From Diplonema japonicum (Eukaryota > Euglenozoa > Diplonemea > Diplonemida > Diplonemidae), in assembly GCA_964019335.1 (NCBI GenBank), contig OZ025744.1, positions 265,314-329,313 on the forward strand: a stretch of 64,000 nucleotides of DNA, in the 5' to 3' direction. Numbering within the stretch: position 1 is the stretch's first letter; the number at the start of each line of letters is the position of its first letter. Shown in pieces: positions 20,347 through 31,641 of the stretch. The notes under the pieces are model-generated. The model searched no databases. It was not told the DNA's origin and worked only from the letters and a program-made list of their open reading frames with translations. The position numbers and the translations under genes were made by a program.

Positions 20347-22918
20347 GGTTCTCCACCACCTCCCCGCCCCACAGCAACCCGAAAAACTTCGCGGATTCTT
20401 GGCATCGGGACATAGTTGGGACTTCCTGGTACCCCATGGCCCCGCAGTCGCCTTGAATGCCCATCATGATGTAAGGGTTCATGTTGCACACGGCAGGGTT
20501 GGACATTGTTGGTGGGTCTTCTGTGAAGACAAGCTGGTTTTCCATGAACAGGCAGAATCCCGTTGTTGCGTTCGGTAGGACAAGAGGGAGGTTGAGATAG
20601 TATGCTGCAGCGGTGCAGGCTCCCACTGATGTCACCGGGTGCCGTCCTACTGGGCACGATGGTGTGGTTGGGATGGTGAAGTCGTTGCCGTTCGTGAACC
20701 TCGACTGGAAGTCGCACGGGATCTCCGGACAGGTTCTTCCACAACAGTGTTCCTTGCCGCCTGCACACGAGGTCGATTTGCACATAACAGGGTTTTCAGC
20801 GGGGCAGCGGAGGAGACCGGAATTCTTCGAACAGCATCCTTCCGCAAAGCAACGGATACCGTTGATGCAGTCGTACCCGTGCAACCAGTTGCTTCCCCCG
20901 TGCATGGGGCAAGGCGGGCCGGACACTGTGTGCGCGACATCGCCGGTGTTGCTATCGCCACGTGAAAACAGTATGATCTTCCCGTTGAATTTGAACAAAA
21001 CGGATGTTCCGTCCGGTGTGGCACTGATATCAGGTGAGTCATGGGTGTCGCTGTCCGGCACGCATACAGCGGATTCCGTAGGAGATAGTTTTTTACATGT
21101 TGTACCCTCCGTGCAGAGTCTTGACAAATCGGTGTTTTTAGAACCCTCGACCGCCCAGCAGCTCTGCCACGCAGGGATCACAATAGGCTCGTCGACACAG
21201 TAGAAATGCGTCGGAACAGAGTTTCGGTTGTTTCTGTTCTGAACCTCTGAACCGCATACTAGGCTGTCTGTGGAGTTGGAACACGTCTCGGGTTCGTCGA
21301 AAGACCATGTTACAGAGCATCTCGAAGGATCTGAACATATATCTGCAATCCTGCACAAAATCTTCTCATCGTCGTCGTTGCTGTCAATTTTCTGAACGGA
21401 TTCACCAGAATCGTCGATTCGACGCGTGTTGTCGGCAAGAATCCTGACAGCAACGGTTTTCGTGTCCACAATATTGGAGGCATCGAGGATACCAATGTCC
21501 ATCTTGTCATCCACGAGGTATGTTGATATGTTTACCAAACCGTTCCCGGAGGACGAGACTCCAATAATATACGGCTTTCTGTACACACCGGTTGCGGCCA
21601 ATGTGTTTAAACGCCCACGAGCGCTTCGAAGGCTTGTTGTACGTGGCGGTGCGGTCTGACCGATGTAAACACTATCTGTCTGCATGTCCTGGGTGATGAT
21701 GTAATACCCATGCTCGAAATAGTTGGATCGAAGTGGTGTGAACGGGGAAAGTTGGATTCGCTGTGCAACGGGAGTCGGGACCGTGGAACAGTACCGTGAT
21801 TCACTGCACGGGTTTTTATTTGACGTTGATGTAAAGAACGGGTAGTCAACCGTATTTGGGTGAACGTACGCCGGACCTACGTGAACAAAATTGTACAGAA
21901 TCGCATCGACGTCGGTGTGGTACCCTTTTGAAAAACCCCGGGTGTGGCAGGTTTCAGAGTTCCAATATATACAACCATTGCTGTGCGGTTGCACCGCGGT
22001 GCACGGCCAGTTCGACGCGAACTTATTCTCGCATGTTTGGAAACAACTTTGCATTTTTGTCCAAGGAGGGCCTTCGTTCTCTTTAATATAGTCAAGACCC
22101 TCTGTGTACAATGACGTGTCGCAATACGCTGATGAAGATACGGTTGTTGCGGTTCGTTGAATCTTGTATCGGCGAAGAGTGGTGTCCGACAGTTTCACCA
22201 ATAGGTTCATCGCACCTTGGTTCAACGATAGTCCTTTGACGAAGGCTATGACGTTGTTTTTGTCGTCAAAATAATCGGTTATGTCGACAATTGTCGGGCC
22301 GTGAAGTACAACGTCGCTTTCAGGATTTGAAGGATCGTTTTGCTGGACAGCGATGACCGAGACCCTCCAAGATTGCGAGGCTGCAACTACATCGCCTGAA
22401 GGTGTCGTTGATAGATGCGAAACGTTGGGTAACATTGGAACTGGTCCATCCCACGTCATTCTCGTCGTTTGCGGGGTGTTTAAAACGGTGTTGATGATGA
22501 ATTTTGTGTTTTTTGTGATCTCGGTGGGGAGGACGTAAACCCTGATTTCTCCGTTTTCCGTTCCGATAAACATACGCCGGCCTTCTTGAGCGATTGCAAT
22601 TGAACTCGCTTTTTTGCCCCCGGTGAGGTCTTCGATTTTTTCCACAAACGGTGCCGCTCCGGGTACTTTGTGTTGAATCCAGCCCCACGCGGTACGTATC
22701 ACAAATACTCCGTTTTCCGACAAAATTCCAATGTATCTCCCCGACCCACCGAAGGCCATATGTTGGATTTTTCCTGTTGTTGCCGTGTATTCCAGGTCCC
22801 ACACGGTGGATAAGCTTTCGAGGTTTGACAGCGGTTTTTGTTCGCTTGGGTCGCCGGCTGCGTTCGCCGATGAGACAGCATGGAAGCAAACCCATGCAAT
22901 GACAATACGGCTTGCCAT
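19571..22918 (-). CDS. Type I membrane protein with large Cys-rich ectodomain and cytoplasmic RING
   Basis: This is a 1115-residue ORF without introns. Residues 1-20 are a signal peptide (IVIAWVCFHAVSSANAA). The N-terminal half looks like beta-rich repeats. A PAN/apple-like Cys cluster follows (YCDTSLYTEG, CENKFASNWPC, CIYWNSETC), then two further Cys-rich segments with the pattern C-G-GYQEVPTMSRCQESA. An asparagine run encoded by a trinucleotide repeat lies near 20318-20346. Residues about 933-957 form one transmembrane helix. Residues 1007-1056 are a RING finger (CSVC, CGHRLHHAC, CPNC), followed by an acidic, Gln-rich tail. The layout resembles membrane RING E3 ligases that link extracellular or lumenal recognition to ubiquitination, but the ectodomain is not the PA domain usual in that class. 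Substrate is unknown. Confidence 0.85.
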
Positions 22919-23306
22919 TTTTTTTTTTTTTCTTTTTAGATAATATATATGTATCGGTATTTTTTCACAGTTGCATTTACTTTTCTCGACCCCACCCCCC
23001 TCCTCTTTCCTGGAAGTGGTGGGGGTAATTTTTTTTTTTTTTTTTCAAATCCAATCATAATCCAAAGAATAGATGTAACTGAAATTGAAAGGAGATAAAA
23101 AAAAAGGGGGGGAGGTGGGGATGGGGAAAACCACTACACACAGAGAATAAAAAAAATAACCCCCCTTCTCCTCGACTTTTTTTTTATGTCATTATTTCCA
23201 TCTTTTCTTCTTGAGGAATTGTGAGGGGAGGGGGGATAAAAAAAGGGTTTAGAAAAAGAAACAGGGGGGCAAAAAAAAAACTATTCTAGGTATAGCGCGC
23301 TTTGCG
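22919..23306. other. Short intergenic region, homopolymer-rich
   Basis: T, G and A runs between two same-strand genes. In the sense direction this would hold the 3' UTR and any trans-splice acceptor. No feature stands out. Confidence 0.6.
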
Positions 23307-23432
23307 CTAACGACCAATGTCTGGGTCTAGTTTGGAAAAAAAAAAAAAAAAAAAAAATCTCACAAAGCACGCGTGCTCCACCCACCAGCGTCTCTTGAAA
23401 GAGGTGATGCGGTTGAAGTTTGCTCGGGGCTG

Positions 23433-23467
<35 letters not shown>

Positions 23468-24782
23468 CCCGTTTCACCCACAAAAAAAAAAAAAAAAAAA
23501 AAAAAAAATCACACCTCATATTCGGGCTCTCCTGCTTATCCCCCTTTGCCCACACTGGGTTGGGTACTCCAACAGCATAGGACCTATCATCCAATTCCAA
23601 GAGTGCCACCTTGGATCCACTGAACCCCCCAGATGACGAGAAAGAATTGTTGTGCATCACTGGGCTCCTCGGCGACGGTGTCGGCGTGGCAGGTTTCTGC
23701 TGTTGTTGTTGCCGCTGTTTCTTAGGCCGGATGATCCCTTTGCTAGAACGTGGAACGGCTGTTAAAGAGCTTTGAAACTCGGGGTGTCGGGTGGCGGTCC
23801 TCGAAACAAATTCCCGGAACTTTCGGGGGTTCCCTAGCGTGGCTGTAGATGTGGATTGAACTCCCTCCCTCCTGGCCTTAACTGCAGCGGCGGCATCGGC
23901 ATCTCTGACCCATTTTGTCAACATGTCTGTAGTCCGGTTTGTAGGAGCAACTGAACAGCCTTGCCTTCGCAGCTTCGCTGCTTTTGTTTCCCTGTACAGC
24001 CGTGGGGTTTTTTGCGGGTCTGCGGGTGCGGAGTGTTTGTAAAAGTTTACCGACTTCTTCTTAACCGGAGGGGGTTTCTTCCGCTCTTCTTCTACAGCGT
24101 GAAGCTTCCTTGGTGGTACCGGTTTGCTCTTGGCGGCAACTTTTTTCTTCTTCTTGACAACGGTCGGTGCGGTGTACAAGGGGAGATCGTCGATTAGTTC
24201 AGGTGTCATCCCGGGTACCACAGGTGCGTCGTGAGTGTGCGAAATTGTTTTTTCGCTCGCGGTTGTTTCCTCCCACGGGTCGAGCGTCGCGGAAGACGGT
24301 CTGGGCCTTTCAATAATTTCAATAGGTTGTGGCGGAATAACTGGGTGGTCCATGATGACCACATGAGCGAAGTCTTTTAAGTTGCGGAAATACCGTCTTG
24401 CAAGGGTTTGTTCAGATTTGTTTGAAACAATTTTGCAGGATTCCTCTCGAAGCCGCGCTACACGAAGGCAGAGGGTGCCTGGGCAGGTTGTGATCAAGTC
24501 CTTCACGGCTAGGCCTGCCGATTGCAAAAAATCCGAGATTTCCGGTTTTTTCAGGATTTCCGCAGTTTTGCCACCCACATTCGACCCCTTTGTCATTTCT
24601 AGTGTGCACCATCTTATTGATGCATCTACTTTTTCCACATTCACACCCTCTATCTCCCTGCACTGGACGAGGAGCGCTTTTATTCTCCGGACTTCCACCT
24701 TCCCGCTCCCTTCGCCGTCTAGTTGTCTTAACCTTGTTTGGAACGCTCTTTCTTGCGCCGTTCGCGAGCCTCCTGCGCCCAT
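23307..24782 (-). CDS. Hypothetical basic, low-complexity protein, three exons
   Basis: Exons are 23515-24782, 23386-23429 and 23307-23326. Introns are 85 nt (containing both a T run and an A run) and 59 nt (T run). Their removal gives 1332 nt, or 443 residues, ending DPDIGR. Without splicing, the frame would read through phenylalanine and lysine runs. The N-terminal 150 residues look globular and helical. The middle is rich in Lys, Pro, Ser and Gln and probably disordered, with a short Gln run. No recognised domain, signal peptide or membrane helix. Role unknown. Possibly a structural or cytoskeletal protein, by composition only. Confidence 0.7.
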
Positions 24783-25159
24783 TTTCCCTTTCTTCTTCTT
24801 TTTTTCCCCTTTCCTCCCTCCCCTCCCTCTTTTTTTTTGTAGTTTAAAAGAAAAAAAAGAAAAGGTTAAGAAAAGAAGGGAAGGGGAAAGGGAAAGGGAA
24901 AGGGGGAAGATATTTTTTTAGGGGGGGGAAGGTTAGGGGGGGGAGGAGGGGAGGGGGAGAAAAAAAAAAGAAGAATCTTCTTTTTGTTTTGTTTTTCTGT
25001 TAAATCTAAAAAAAGAGGGGCGGGGGGGGGGGGGGGGGGGGGCGATTCCCCCATCCCTTCATTTGCCCTTACTTTTTTTTTCTTCCTTATCCCCTCTATG
25101 TTATAAAAAAATAAAGTAGTTAATATTTTCAAAAAAGTAAAAAAAAAAAAAACACTGAA

Positions 25160-25210
<51 letters not shown>

Positions 25211-25305
25211 TCTACAAAAAATAAAAACACTTTTTTGTTTTCCTCCAAAACACCTCCCATTATCAACCCTCCCCCTCCCCGTTTTTTTCTTCTTCTTTTT
25301 TTTAT
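24783..25305. other. Intergenic region with G, A and T runs
   Basis: Includes GGGAAAGGGAAA-type short repeats near 24880-24905 and a G run at 25022-25042. No gene is seen. Confidence 0.7.
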
Positions 25306-25607
25306 CTATTTCCACAGTTTTTTGGCGCTCATATCCTGGTCGCCACCCTTGTCCATAACCTTCACAACCGCCATCTGGAAGTCTTCCTGTGTAACGTGCA
25401 CACGTCGTTCACGCAGGGCGAACATTCCTATGGATTTTTTTTTTTTTTTTTTCCCTCCTCCCCATCCCCAACACACACCTGCCTCTGTAGCGCAACCCTT
25501 AATCTCAGCACCAGACGCACCAATTAGTTTTTCAGCAATGACCCGAAGGTTGACCCCCCGCATAAGGTTCATCTTGCGGGAGTGGATCCTGAGAATGTCC
25601 AACCTGT

Positions 25608-25646
<39 letters not shown>

Positions 25647-26509
25647 CCTGGCATCTTCCGAAGGCGCTGGGAATTCGATCTTTCTGTCGATCCTACCAGG
25701 CCTCAGCAACGCGGAGTCCAAAATGTCAATACGGTTGGTGGCCATAATGACCTTGATAGATGTGGTGCTTTCAAAACCGTCCAACTGGTTCAAAAGTTCC
25801 AACATAGTCCGCTGCACTTCAGAGTCCCCACCACCAGACCCACCACCGCCGTCCATGCGCGCGGACCCGATACTGTCGATCTCGTCCATGAAGATAATGG
25901 AAGGTGCCTTCTCACGGGCCATTACGAAAAGCTCTCTGACCATTCTTGAACCTTCTCCGATATATTTCTGAACCAGCTCAGATCCGGACACTCGAATGAA
26001 AGTACAGTCAGTGTGATGAGCCACAGCTCTGGCAAGCAGTGTTTTCCCGGTACCAGGGGGGCCGTACAGTAGAACACCCTTCGGTTGTGCGATACCCAGG
26101 GCATCGAAAAGTCCAGGGTGTTTGATGGGTAGCTCGATAACTTCTTTAATTTCCTTAATCTGTCTGTCAAGCCCGCCGATCATATCGTAGGTAGACCCGG
26201 GGACTTTTTCAACCCTCATCAGCGACACCAAAGGGTCCACCTTTGTGGGGAGCACCTTGTGTAGAGCATAGGTTTCCGACCTGAGCGCTACCCTTGTGTT
26301 CGTTGAAAGTGTGGTGGGGTCGATGTCTCTGTCTATGGCCACCACGTACTTCCCCTCCGTTCCGATTTTCACTAGAACCTTCTTCTTTGACATGACCTTG
26401 ATGACCTCGCCGACAGCGGACCCGCTTTCCAGAAGGTGGTAGTTTTCGTCCCTGAGGTTCCGGACTTTTCTGTTGTTTTCATTTCTACGTGCCTGTGGTG
26501 GTGGGGGTG

Positions 26510-26553
<44 letters not shown>

Positions 26554-26652
26554 TAGTACCTCCAATCTCAGAAAATTCTCCTGTTTCTTTCTCTCCGTTG
26601 CTCTTCCCTCCTCGAGCTTTGCAGTGTAGTATCTTCCGGCTGACGCCTCCAT
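25306..26652 (-). CDS. RPT6: 26S proteasome regulatory ATPase subunit Rpt6
   Basis: Exons are 26560-26652, 25648-26492, 25489-25603 and 25306-25437, with GT-AG introns of 67, 44 and 51 nt. The sum of 1185 nt gives 394 residues, near the usual length. The protein has an N-terminal coiled coil ([20 protein letters not shown]), an OB-like domain, then the AAA+ domain with Walker A GPPGTGKT at 175-182 and Walker B FMDEID at 232-237. The pore loop, sensor (ATNRIDILD) and arginine fingers ([13 protein letters not shown]) are present. The tail [18 protein letters not shown] and the KKLWK end identify it as Rpt6 (PSMC5/SUG1) rather than another Rpt. It unfolds ubiquitinated proteins as part of the hexameric ring on the 20S core. 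The split GLY codon at the last junction confirms the splice sites. Confidence 0.96.
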
Positions 26653-27076
26653 GTTTATTTTTATTTTATTTTTCTCTCTTTTTTTTTTTCTCTCTTCTTT
26701 TATATAAAACAGACGACCTTATTTGTTTTGTTGTTGTTGTTTTTTTTTTTTTTAGAGTAAATAAAGGCACTAGTAGTCCTTTTTTTTTTTAAAGAGAAAT
26801 AAAAAAAAAAAACCAAGAAGGAAAACAAAATAAATACGCCCACTCTTTTTTTTTTTTTTTTTTTTCCCTTTTTCCCCCCCAAGGGTTAGCCAGTAAAGGA
26901 AAGAGGGGGGAATCATAAAAAAAAAATCACAAGAGGGGGAACGAAGTTTTTTTCCTTCCCCCCCCCCTCTTCCTCTCCTAATGTACACAATAAAAAAAAA
27001 ACGGGAAAAAAAAAAAAGGTGTATGCCTCCTCCCATCTCATCCCATTATTTAGTATTTTTTTTTTTTTTTTTTTTT
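26653..27076. other. Intergenic homopolymer region
   Basis: A/T runs with a short C run. It separates the Rpt6 start from the E2 stop. No gene is seen. Confidence 0.7.
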
Positions 27077-27574
27077 TCAAGCAGCCAGTTTCGCTGTAGC
27101 GGCCACAGCAGCTTTGTCGAAAGCTGCCTTGTCAGTCGCGAGCTGTTGAGCGATGTCAGGTTCCAGAGGATTTTCCGGTCTAGGGGAGCAGAGCAATTCT
27201 CGCACTTGGAGCAAAATATCGATAATTTTGATGGAGGGCTTCCATGAGTTCCCCGTTCCGATCGCTTCGCTGCACACATCGCCGGTGTCCTGTTTCACAC
27301 TGGGGTGGTAGGGCACTGTCCTGAACTGAAAGGAAGGAGCCTTGAACGGATATTCTGTAGGGATTGTCACCTCAACGGCAAAGATGCCGCCCTCGTAAGG
27401 GGTGCCCTTTGGCCCTTCGACTTGGGCAGTCCACTTGAACTGTTTTTTTTTTTTTTTTTTTTTTTTTTTTTCCTCCCGTACCATGTCAGTTTCGTTGGCC
27501 GCTACACTCACGCCTTCCACAGGCTCCTTCATGAGCTCGGAGAGCTCTTTGCCCAGCCTTCTTGTCGAAGCCAT
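27077..27574 (-). CDS. Ubiquitin-conjugating enzyme E2, UBE2L3-like, two exons
   Basis: Exons 27482-27574 and 27077-27439 are joined across a 42-nt intron (GTACGGGAGG, an A run, CAG) in phase 0. The product is 151 residues, the normal size of a minimal E2. The UBC fold is complete: YEGGIF, then EYPFKAPSFQF, HPS at 76-78 in place of HPN, catalytic C87 (GDVCSEAI), and WKPSIKI. The NSWKP segment and overall pattern are closest to UBE2L3 (UbcH7), which serves HECT and RBR ligases. The RBR ligase at 6.7-7.7 kb is a plausible partner by family knowledge, not by proximity. An Ala/Lys-rich tail replaces the usual C-terminal helix end. Confidence 0.9.
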   Translation of the reverse strand: MASTRRLGKELSELMKEPVEGVSVAANETDMVREEKKKKKKKKKQFKWTAQVEGPKGTPYEGGIFAVEVTIPTEYPFKAPSFQFRTVPYHPSVKQDTGDVCSEAIGTGNSWKPSIKIIDILLQVRELLCSPRPENPLEPDIAQQLATDKAAFDKAAVAATAKLAA

Positions 27575-27604
27575 ATTTTTTATTTTTTTTTTTCTTTTTT
27601 GCTG

Positions 27605-27635
<31 letters not shown>

Positions 27636-27738
27636 GACGAGTCTTTGACTTGTCTAAACAAAAGGGGAACGTTGGCAACGTGTTCGGGTTGACAAACTTC
27701 TCCAGGTTTTTACCCGGCACGTACAAACAACGGCCAGT

Positions 27739-27770
<32 letters not shown>

Positions 27771-28051
27771 CTTGCATGGAAAGAATAGAATGTGAAAGGG
27801 AAAAAAAAAAAGGAAGAAAAATAAAAAAAAGGGAGTGGTAGAGAGAGAAAAATAAAAAATGGGGGTATAAAAGAAAAATGGGTACGCGCGGTTGTCGGTA
27901 ATTTGAAAAAAAAAAAAAAAACGATTTTTTTTCCCTCTCTTTTTTTTTTAAAATGCGTGTTCCCGACCCCCAGTGGGGGAAAAAGAAAAAAAGGAGAAAA
28001 AAAAACTCAACTTTGTGATAGATGTTATGAAAAAAAAGAGAAAATTGTACA

Positions 28052-28082
<31 letters not shown>

Positions 28083-29290
28083 TGTTTGTTTAATGATACC
28101 GCGTCGCATCGGCTTACACCAATAAAAAAAAAAAAAGAATAAAAAAAGGGGGGAAGAAAAAGAAAAAAAAAGGTTCTTTTATGTAATTTCACAGGGGAAA
28201 AATATACAGAGCAATCAGTTTGTGATCGCTCAATGCATGAAGGAAATGAAGGGAATTAAAGTTCGCCCCCTTTTTTCCAGAGAATTTGAATGATGAAGAC
28301 TGTAATAGCAGGGCTTGCATTTTTTCTTTTTTTTTTTTTTTTTTTTTTTGCGCCTTTGATTAACACTGCTTTTTTTTTTTTTCTCTTTTTTGTTTCCTCT
28401 TTTTTTTTTTATTTCTCAGTTTTTTAAAAAAAAAAAAGGGCTCGGAATGGAAGAAAGAAAATATAGAAAAATGAATGAAAAATACTTTTTTTTTTTTTTT
28501 TAAAAAGAAAGCAATAAAAAAAGACATGGACAGTTCAGTTCTTCTTTTTTTTTTTATTTCGCTTTTTGTCACTTTTTTTTTTTCCTACCCGGTTCTGGGG
28601 GAGTTGGGGGAAAAGTTTTTTTTGGCGTCTGAGAGGGAAAAAAAAGGCGCTATTCAAGGGTAAGTCTCACCCTTTTAAAAAAAAGTTTTTTTTTTGAAGA
28701 ACGAACACATTTAGTTCTGTGAATAAACGGGAAATAAAAAAAATAAAAAGTTTTTTTTTAAAGAAAAAAAAATAGAAAGGAGGGGGAAAAGGTGGAATAA
28801 TCCAGCAGTAACAACGAACAGATTGGAAAAAAAAAAAAAGAAATAAAGAAAGGAAGAAGAAAAAAAAAACCCGGCATTTAAATATTAACTCCTCTTTATT
28901 TTCTCACCTCACCCGCCATATTAAAATATTCCCCTCTTCATTATCCCCTGCTAGTGCCCCCCCTAGGTTGGCAAAAGCAGGGAGGAGAGAAAGAGAAAAA
29001 AAAAAAAACAGAGTGTAAATAAAGAAGAGGGGCAACTGTGCTTAGGCGTAAAAGGCGCAGTGAGGGAGAGAAAAAAAGGGGGGGGAGATAAAAGAGGAGT
29101 AATAAAAATGCACGGGGGGGGGGGGTTTTCTTTTTTTTTAAAAAAAAGAAAGGGGGGGTGTTTTTTTTTATACCTTATTTTTCAGCTAATATAGTGCAAA
29201 CCCTGTGACAAGGAGGTGGAGAGGAGGAAGGGGAAAAAAAAAAAAAAAAAAAGATTTTTTTTTTTTTAAAGTGTCCTCCCACCCTTCCCC
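27575..29290. other. Gene-less homopolymer-rich region
   Basis: Dense A, T and G runs. The minus-strand frame running into the E2 gene is only A-run translation. No gene or RNA is recognised. Confidence 0.75.
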
Positions 29291-29298
29291 TACCAACA

Positions 29299-29378
29299 AG
29301 CAGCGAGCTTGTTTTTAAGGGCATGCAATAGCTTACTCATGGCTCCACAGTTGTTTTAAAGAAGAAAAAAAGAAGAAG

Positions 29379-29409
<31 letters not shown>

Positions 29410-29665
29410 TCGTTGCTTCCTGACAGAAATTACTACGTTAGAAGGGAGGGGAGGGAGGGGGGGGGGAAGAGAGGGAGAAATATAGCCATCTCACTCTACA
29501 TTGCTTTTTCTTTTTCATCTTTTTTTTTTTCTTTTTTCCTTCTTCTATTTCGCAGCAATGTAAAGTGTATGCATAACTGAAGAGGGGAAGGGGGGGGACC
29601 TGTGTAGTGCCAAAGCTGCGTAAGCATGAATTCGCGTATTTACCCAGCTTTTACTTTGCACTACA
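29299..29665. other. Cluster of three inverted repeats, possible structured RNA locus
   Basis: Three separate fold-backs lie in otherwise repetitive DNA. First, AAGCAGCGAGCTT near 29299 pairs imperfectly with AGCTCGTTGCTT near 29407. Second, CACTCTACATTGCT (29492-29505) pairs with AGCAATGTAAAGTG (29554-29567), with 13 of 14 positions matching. Third, TGTAGTGC plus AAAG (29603-29615) pairs with CTTTGCACTACA (29654-29665) around a 38-nt loop. They could be small RNA genes, terminator-like structures or relics of small elements. Confidence 0.45.
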
Positions 29666-30834
29666 TGAAATGAAAAAAGAAAAAAGTAGGTTAGGGGAAA
29701 AAAAAAAAATAATTTAACAGGCAGTTTCTTAGTAAACCCAAAATGAGTAAGCAGTTCATTACACCTCTCTTCCCTTACTCTCCTTTTTTTTTTCTTTTTC
29801 TTTTTCTTTTTCTAGTCATTTTGTTTGTACTTTGTGTATTTCTTCTTTTTTTTTTTTTTTACCTTCGCTATTCTTTTTTTTTTCTTTCTTTTCTTTTGAA
29901 ATCTTCCGTTTTTTTTTCTTTTTAATTCACATTATCACCCCTCTTTTTTTTTTTTTTAAAGCTAAACTTGTATCGATGGGACTTTAAAAAAAAGGAGAGT
30001 GACAGAGGGGGGAAGAAAAAAAATAATTTAAAAAAAAAAACGGGGAGGGGTGAAAGGGGAGAGGGGGGAAAAAAAAGCTTTTAAAAAAATTAACTAAAGA
30101 AGAAGAAAAAAAATTAGGGGCAAAAAGAAAATAACAAGACATTTATCGCTTTTCCCAATCACCTCTTGGGTAGGAAGTAAGCAGATGGAAAGTCTTTTTT
30201 TTTTTTTTTTTTTTTTTTCCTTCCCTTATTTTTTTTTTCTCTTTTACTTTTAACTTTTTTTTTTTTTTTTCCACCAAGGCTAAAAAAAACCTAATTACAA
30301 TCTAAAGGTTTTTTTTTTGTGTACATTTTTTTTTTTTTTTTTTTCATTTTTTTTCTCCCCTCTCGGCTACCGTTCCGGAAGAAAAAAAAATTTTTATTCA
30401 TCCAAGCCAAAAGGTGGTCACCTTTGGGAACACATAGTTATTTGAAAAGGAACAAGAAACAAAGAAAAAAATATAAAGAGGCACATAGCAAGAGCGTAGA
30501 AATAGGGCAAAAAGAGAAATTCTGTCTGCCCAGTTAGAAAAAAAAGAATCTTTTTTTTATTTTATTTTATTTTGAAGCAATGACAAAGTCACATGACCCA
30601 GTTCTTGCAAAAAGAGATGGAAAAAAAAAGGGGGGGAGGAGAGAGAGAGAGAGAGAGAGGTTATTTTTTTTCTCCTTTTTTTTTTCTATGTACAAAAAAA
30701 AAAAAAAAAACGTTTTGTAAGTTTCAGCATTTGTGGATTCCACCGTTCACCTTTAAAAAAAAAAATCGACCCCCCCCCGCCAACCACCTATTTAAAAAAA
30801 AAACCAAACCCCCCCCAAAAAAAATTTTTTTTCC
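29666..30834. other. Gene-less homopolymer-rich region
   Basis: T and A runs, a GA dinucleotide tract near 30640-30660 and C runs near 30770-30820. No gene is seen. Confidence 0.75.
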
Positions 30835-31539
30835 TCAAGCGCTAATCAGCAATGTGTAGTCATTAACAATCCCGAGCTTCTTGGCGTAAGGGTGGGTGCA
30901 CAGGTTGTTGAGCTTTGGCTCCAGGTGCTGTCTCATGAACGCGAAAAATGTCATTGCGCTAGCAGAGCCAAGCAAAGAACCAGCCACAGCCTGCTCAATC
31001 GAGTGGTCCTGAAGAATAATTCGAGATGGGGGGACCGGTGCAAGAATCAAAAGAGCAGCTACAGCCCACCACGACTTCACACAACTATTATGCGTGTATT
31101 CGAGAAGAAACCACACAAGCAGTCCAATGCTAAGAAGCGAGTGTGACGAAGGCATTCCCGGCGACACCAGGCAGGACCCCATAGGTCTCGATTGCGGGAA
31201 GTTCCTCTTCACTAAAATTTCATTACAGATAACCATTACAGTAACGTAGCAAAGACCCGCCATCAAGGTGCTAGTCCGCCTTACTACCGCCCCACCTATA
31301 ATAGTGAGCGCCACCAGCCACGGTACGAAGCTGTAGGCAACAGCGATGCCCTCTCCGAGGGATGCGCCGAAGGGGACCGTTACGTCCACGAACGGTTGCA
31401 GGCCGACTCCTCTGCACATGGATCTGAGGTCTTTGCCTGTCGGGCCCCCATCACCCAAGGCCACGACACACAGGGCCACGAGGGTGCACACACATGACAG
31501 TGTCATTAAGCCAACCACCCGAACTCGGGATTTGTGCAT
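30835..31539 (-). CDS. PAP2-family phosphatase, dolichyl-diphosphatase-like
   Basis: This is a 234-residue multi-pass membrane protein with about five hydrophobic helices. The three PAP2 motifs are present: K111...R118-P119 (KRNFPQSRP), PSSH at 130-133, and SR...H at 172-179 (SRIILQDH). The final acidic residue of motif three is Gln (SIEQ). The GMPSSHS motif and the Q after H match the dolichyl pyrophosphate phosphatase group (CAX4/DOLPP1), which recycles dolichol at the ER lumen for N-glycosylation. Other PAP2 lipid phosphatases remain possible. Start ATG at 31537-31539. The first helix (residues 9-28) may be a signal anchor. No intron is needed. Confidence 0.82.
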   Translation of the reverse strand: MHKSRVRVVGLMTLSCVCTLVALCVVALGDGGPTGKDLRSMCRGVGLQPFVDVTVPFGASLGEGIAVAYSFVPWLVALTIIGGAVVRRTSTLMAGLCYVTVMVICNEILVKRNFPQSRPMGSCLVSPGMPSSHSLLSIGLLVWFLLEYTHNSCVKSWWAVAALLILAPVPPSRIILQDHSIEQAVAGSLLGSASAMTFFAFMRQHLEPKLNNLCTHPYAKKLGIVNDYTLLISA

Positions 31540-31641
31540 TTTTTTTTTTTTTTTTTTTTTTTGCTCCTCCCACTTTTTTTTTTTTTTTATAAAGGGTACT
31601 TGAAAAAAAAAAAAAAAAAAATGAAAAATCACGATAAAAAA

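Noticed and set aside
27440-27481. Lysine run inside the E2 protein
   Set aside because: It disappears when a GT-AG intron is removed, which restores the normal E2 spacing between the first helix and the beta sheet.
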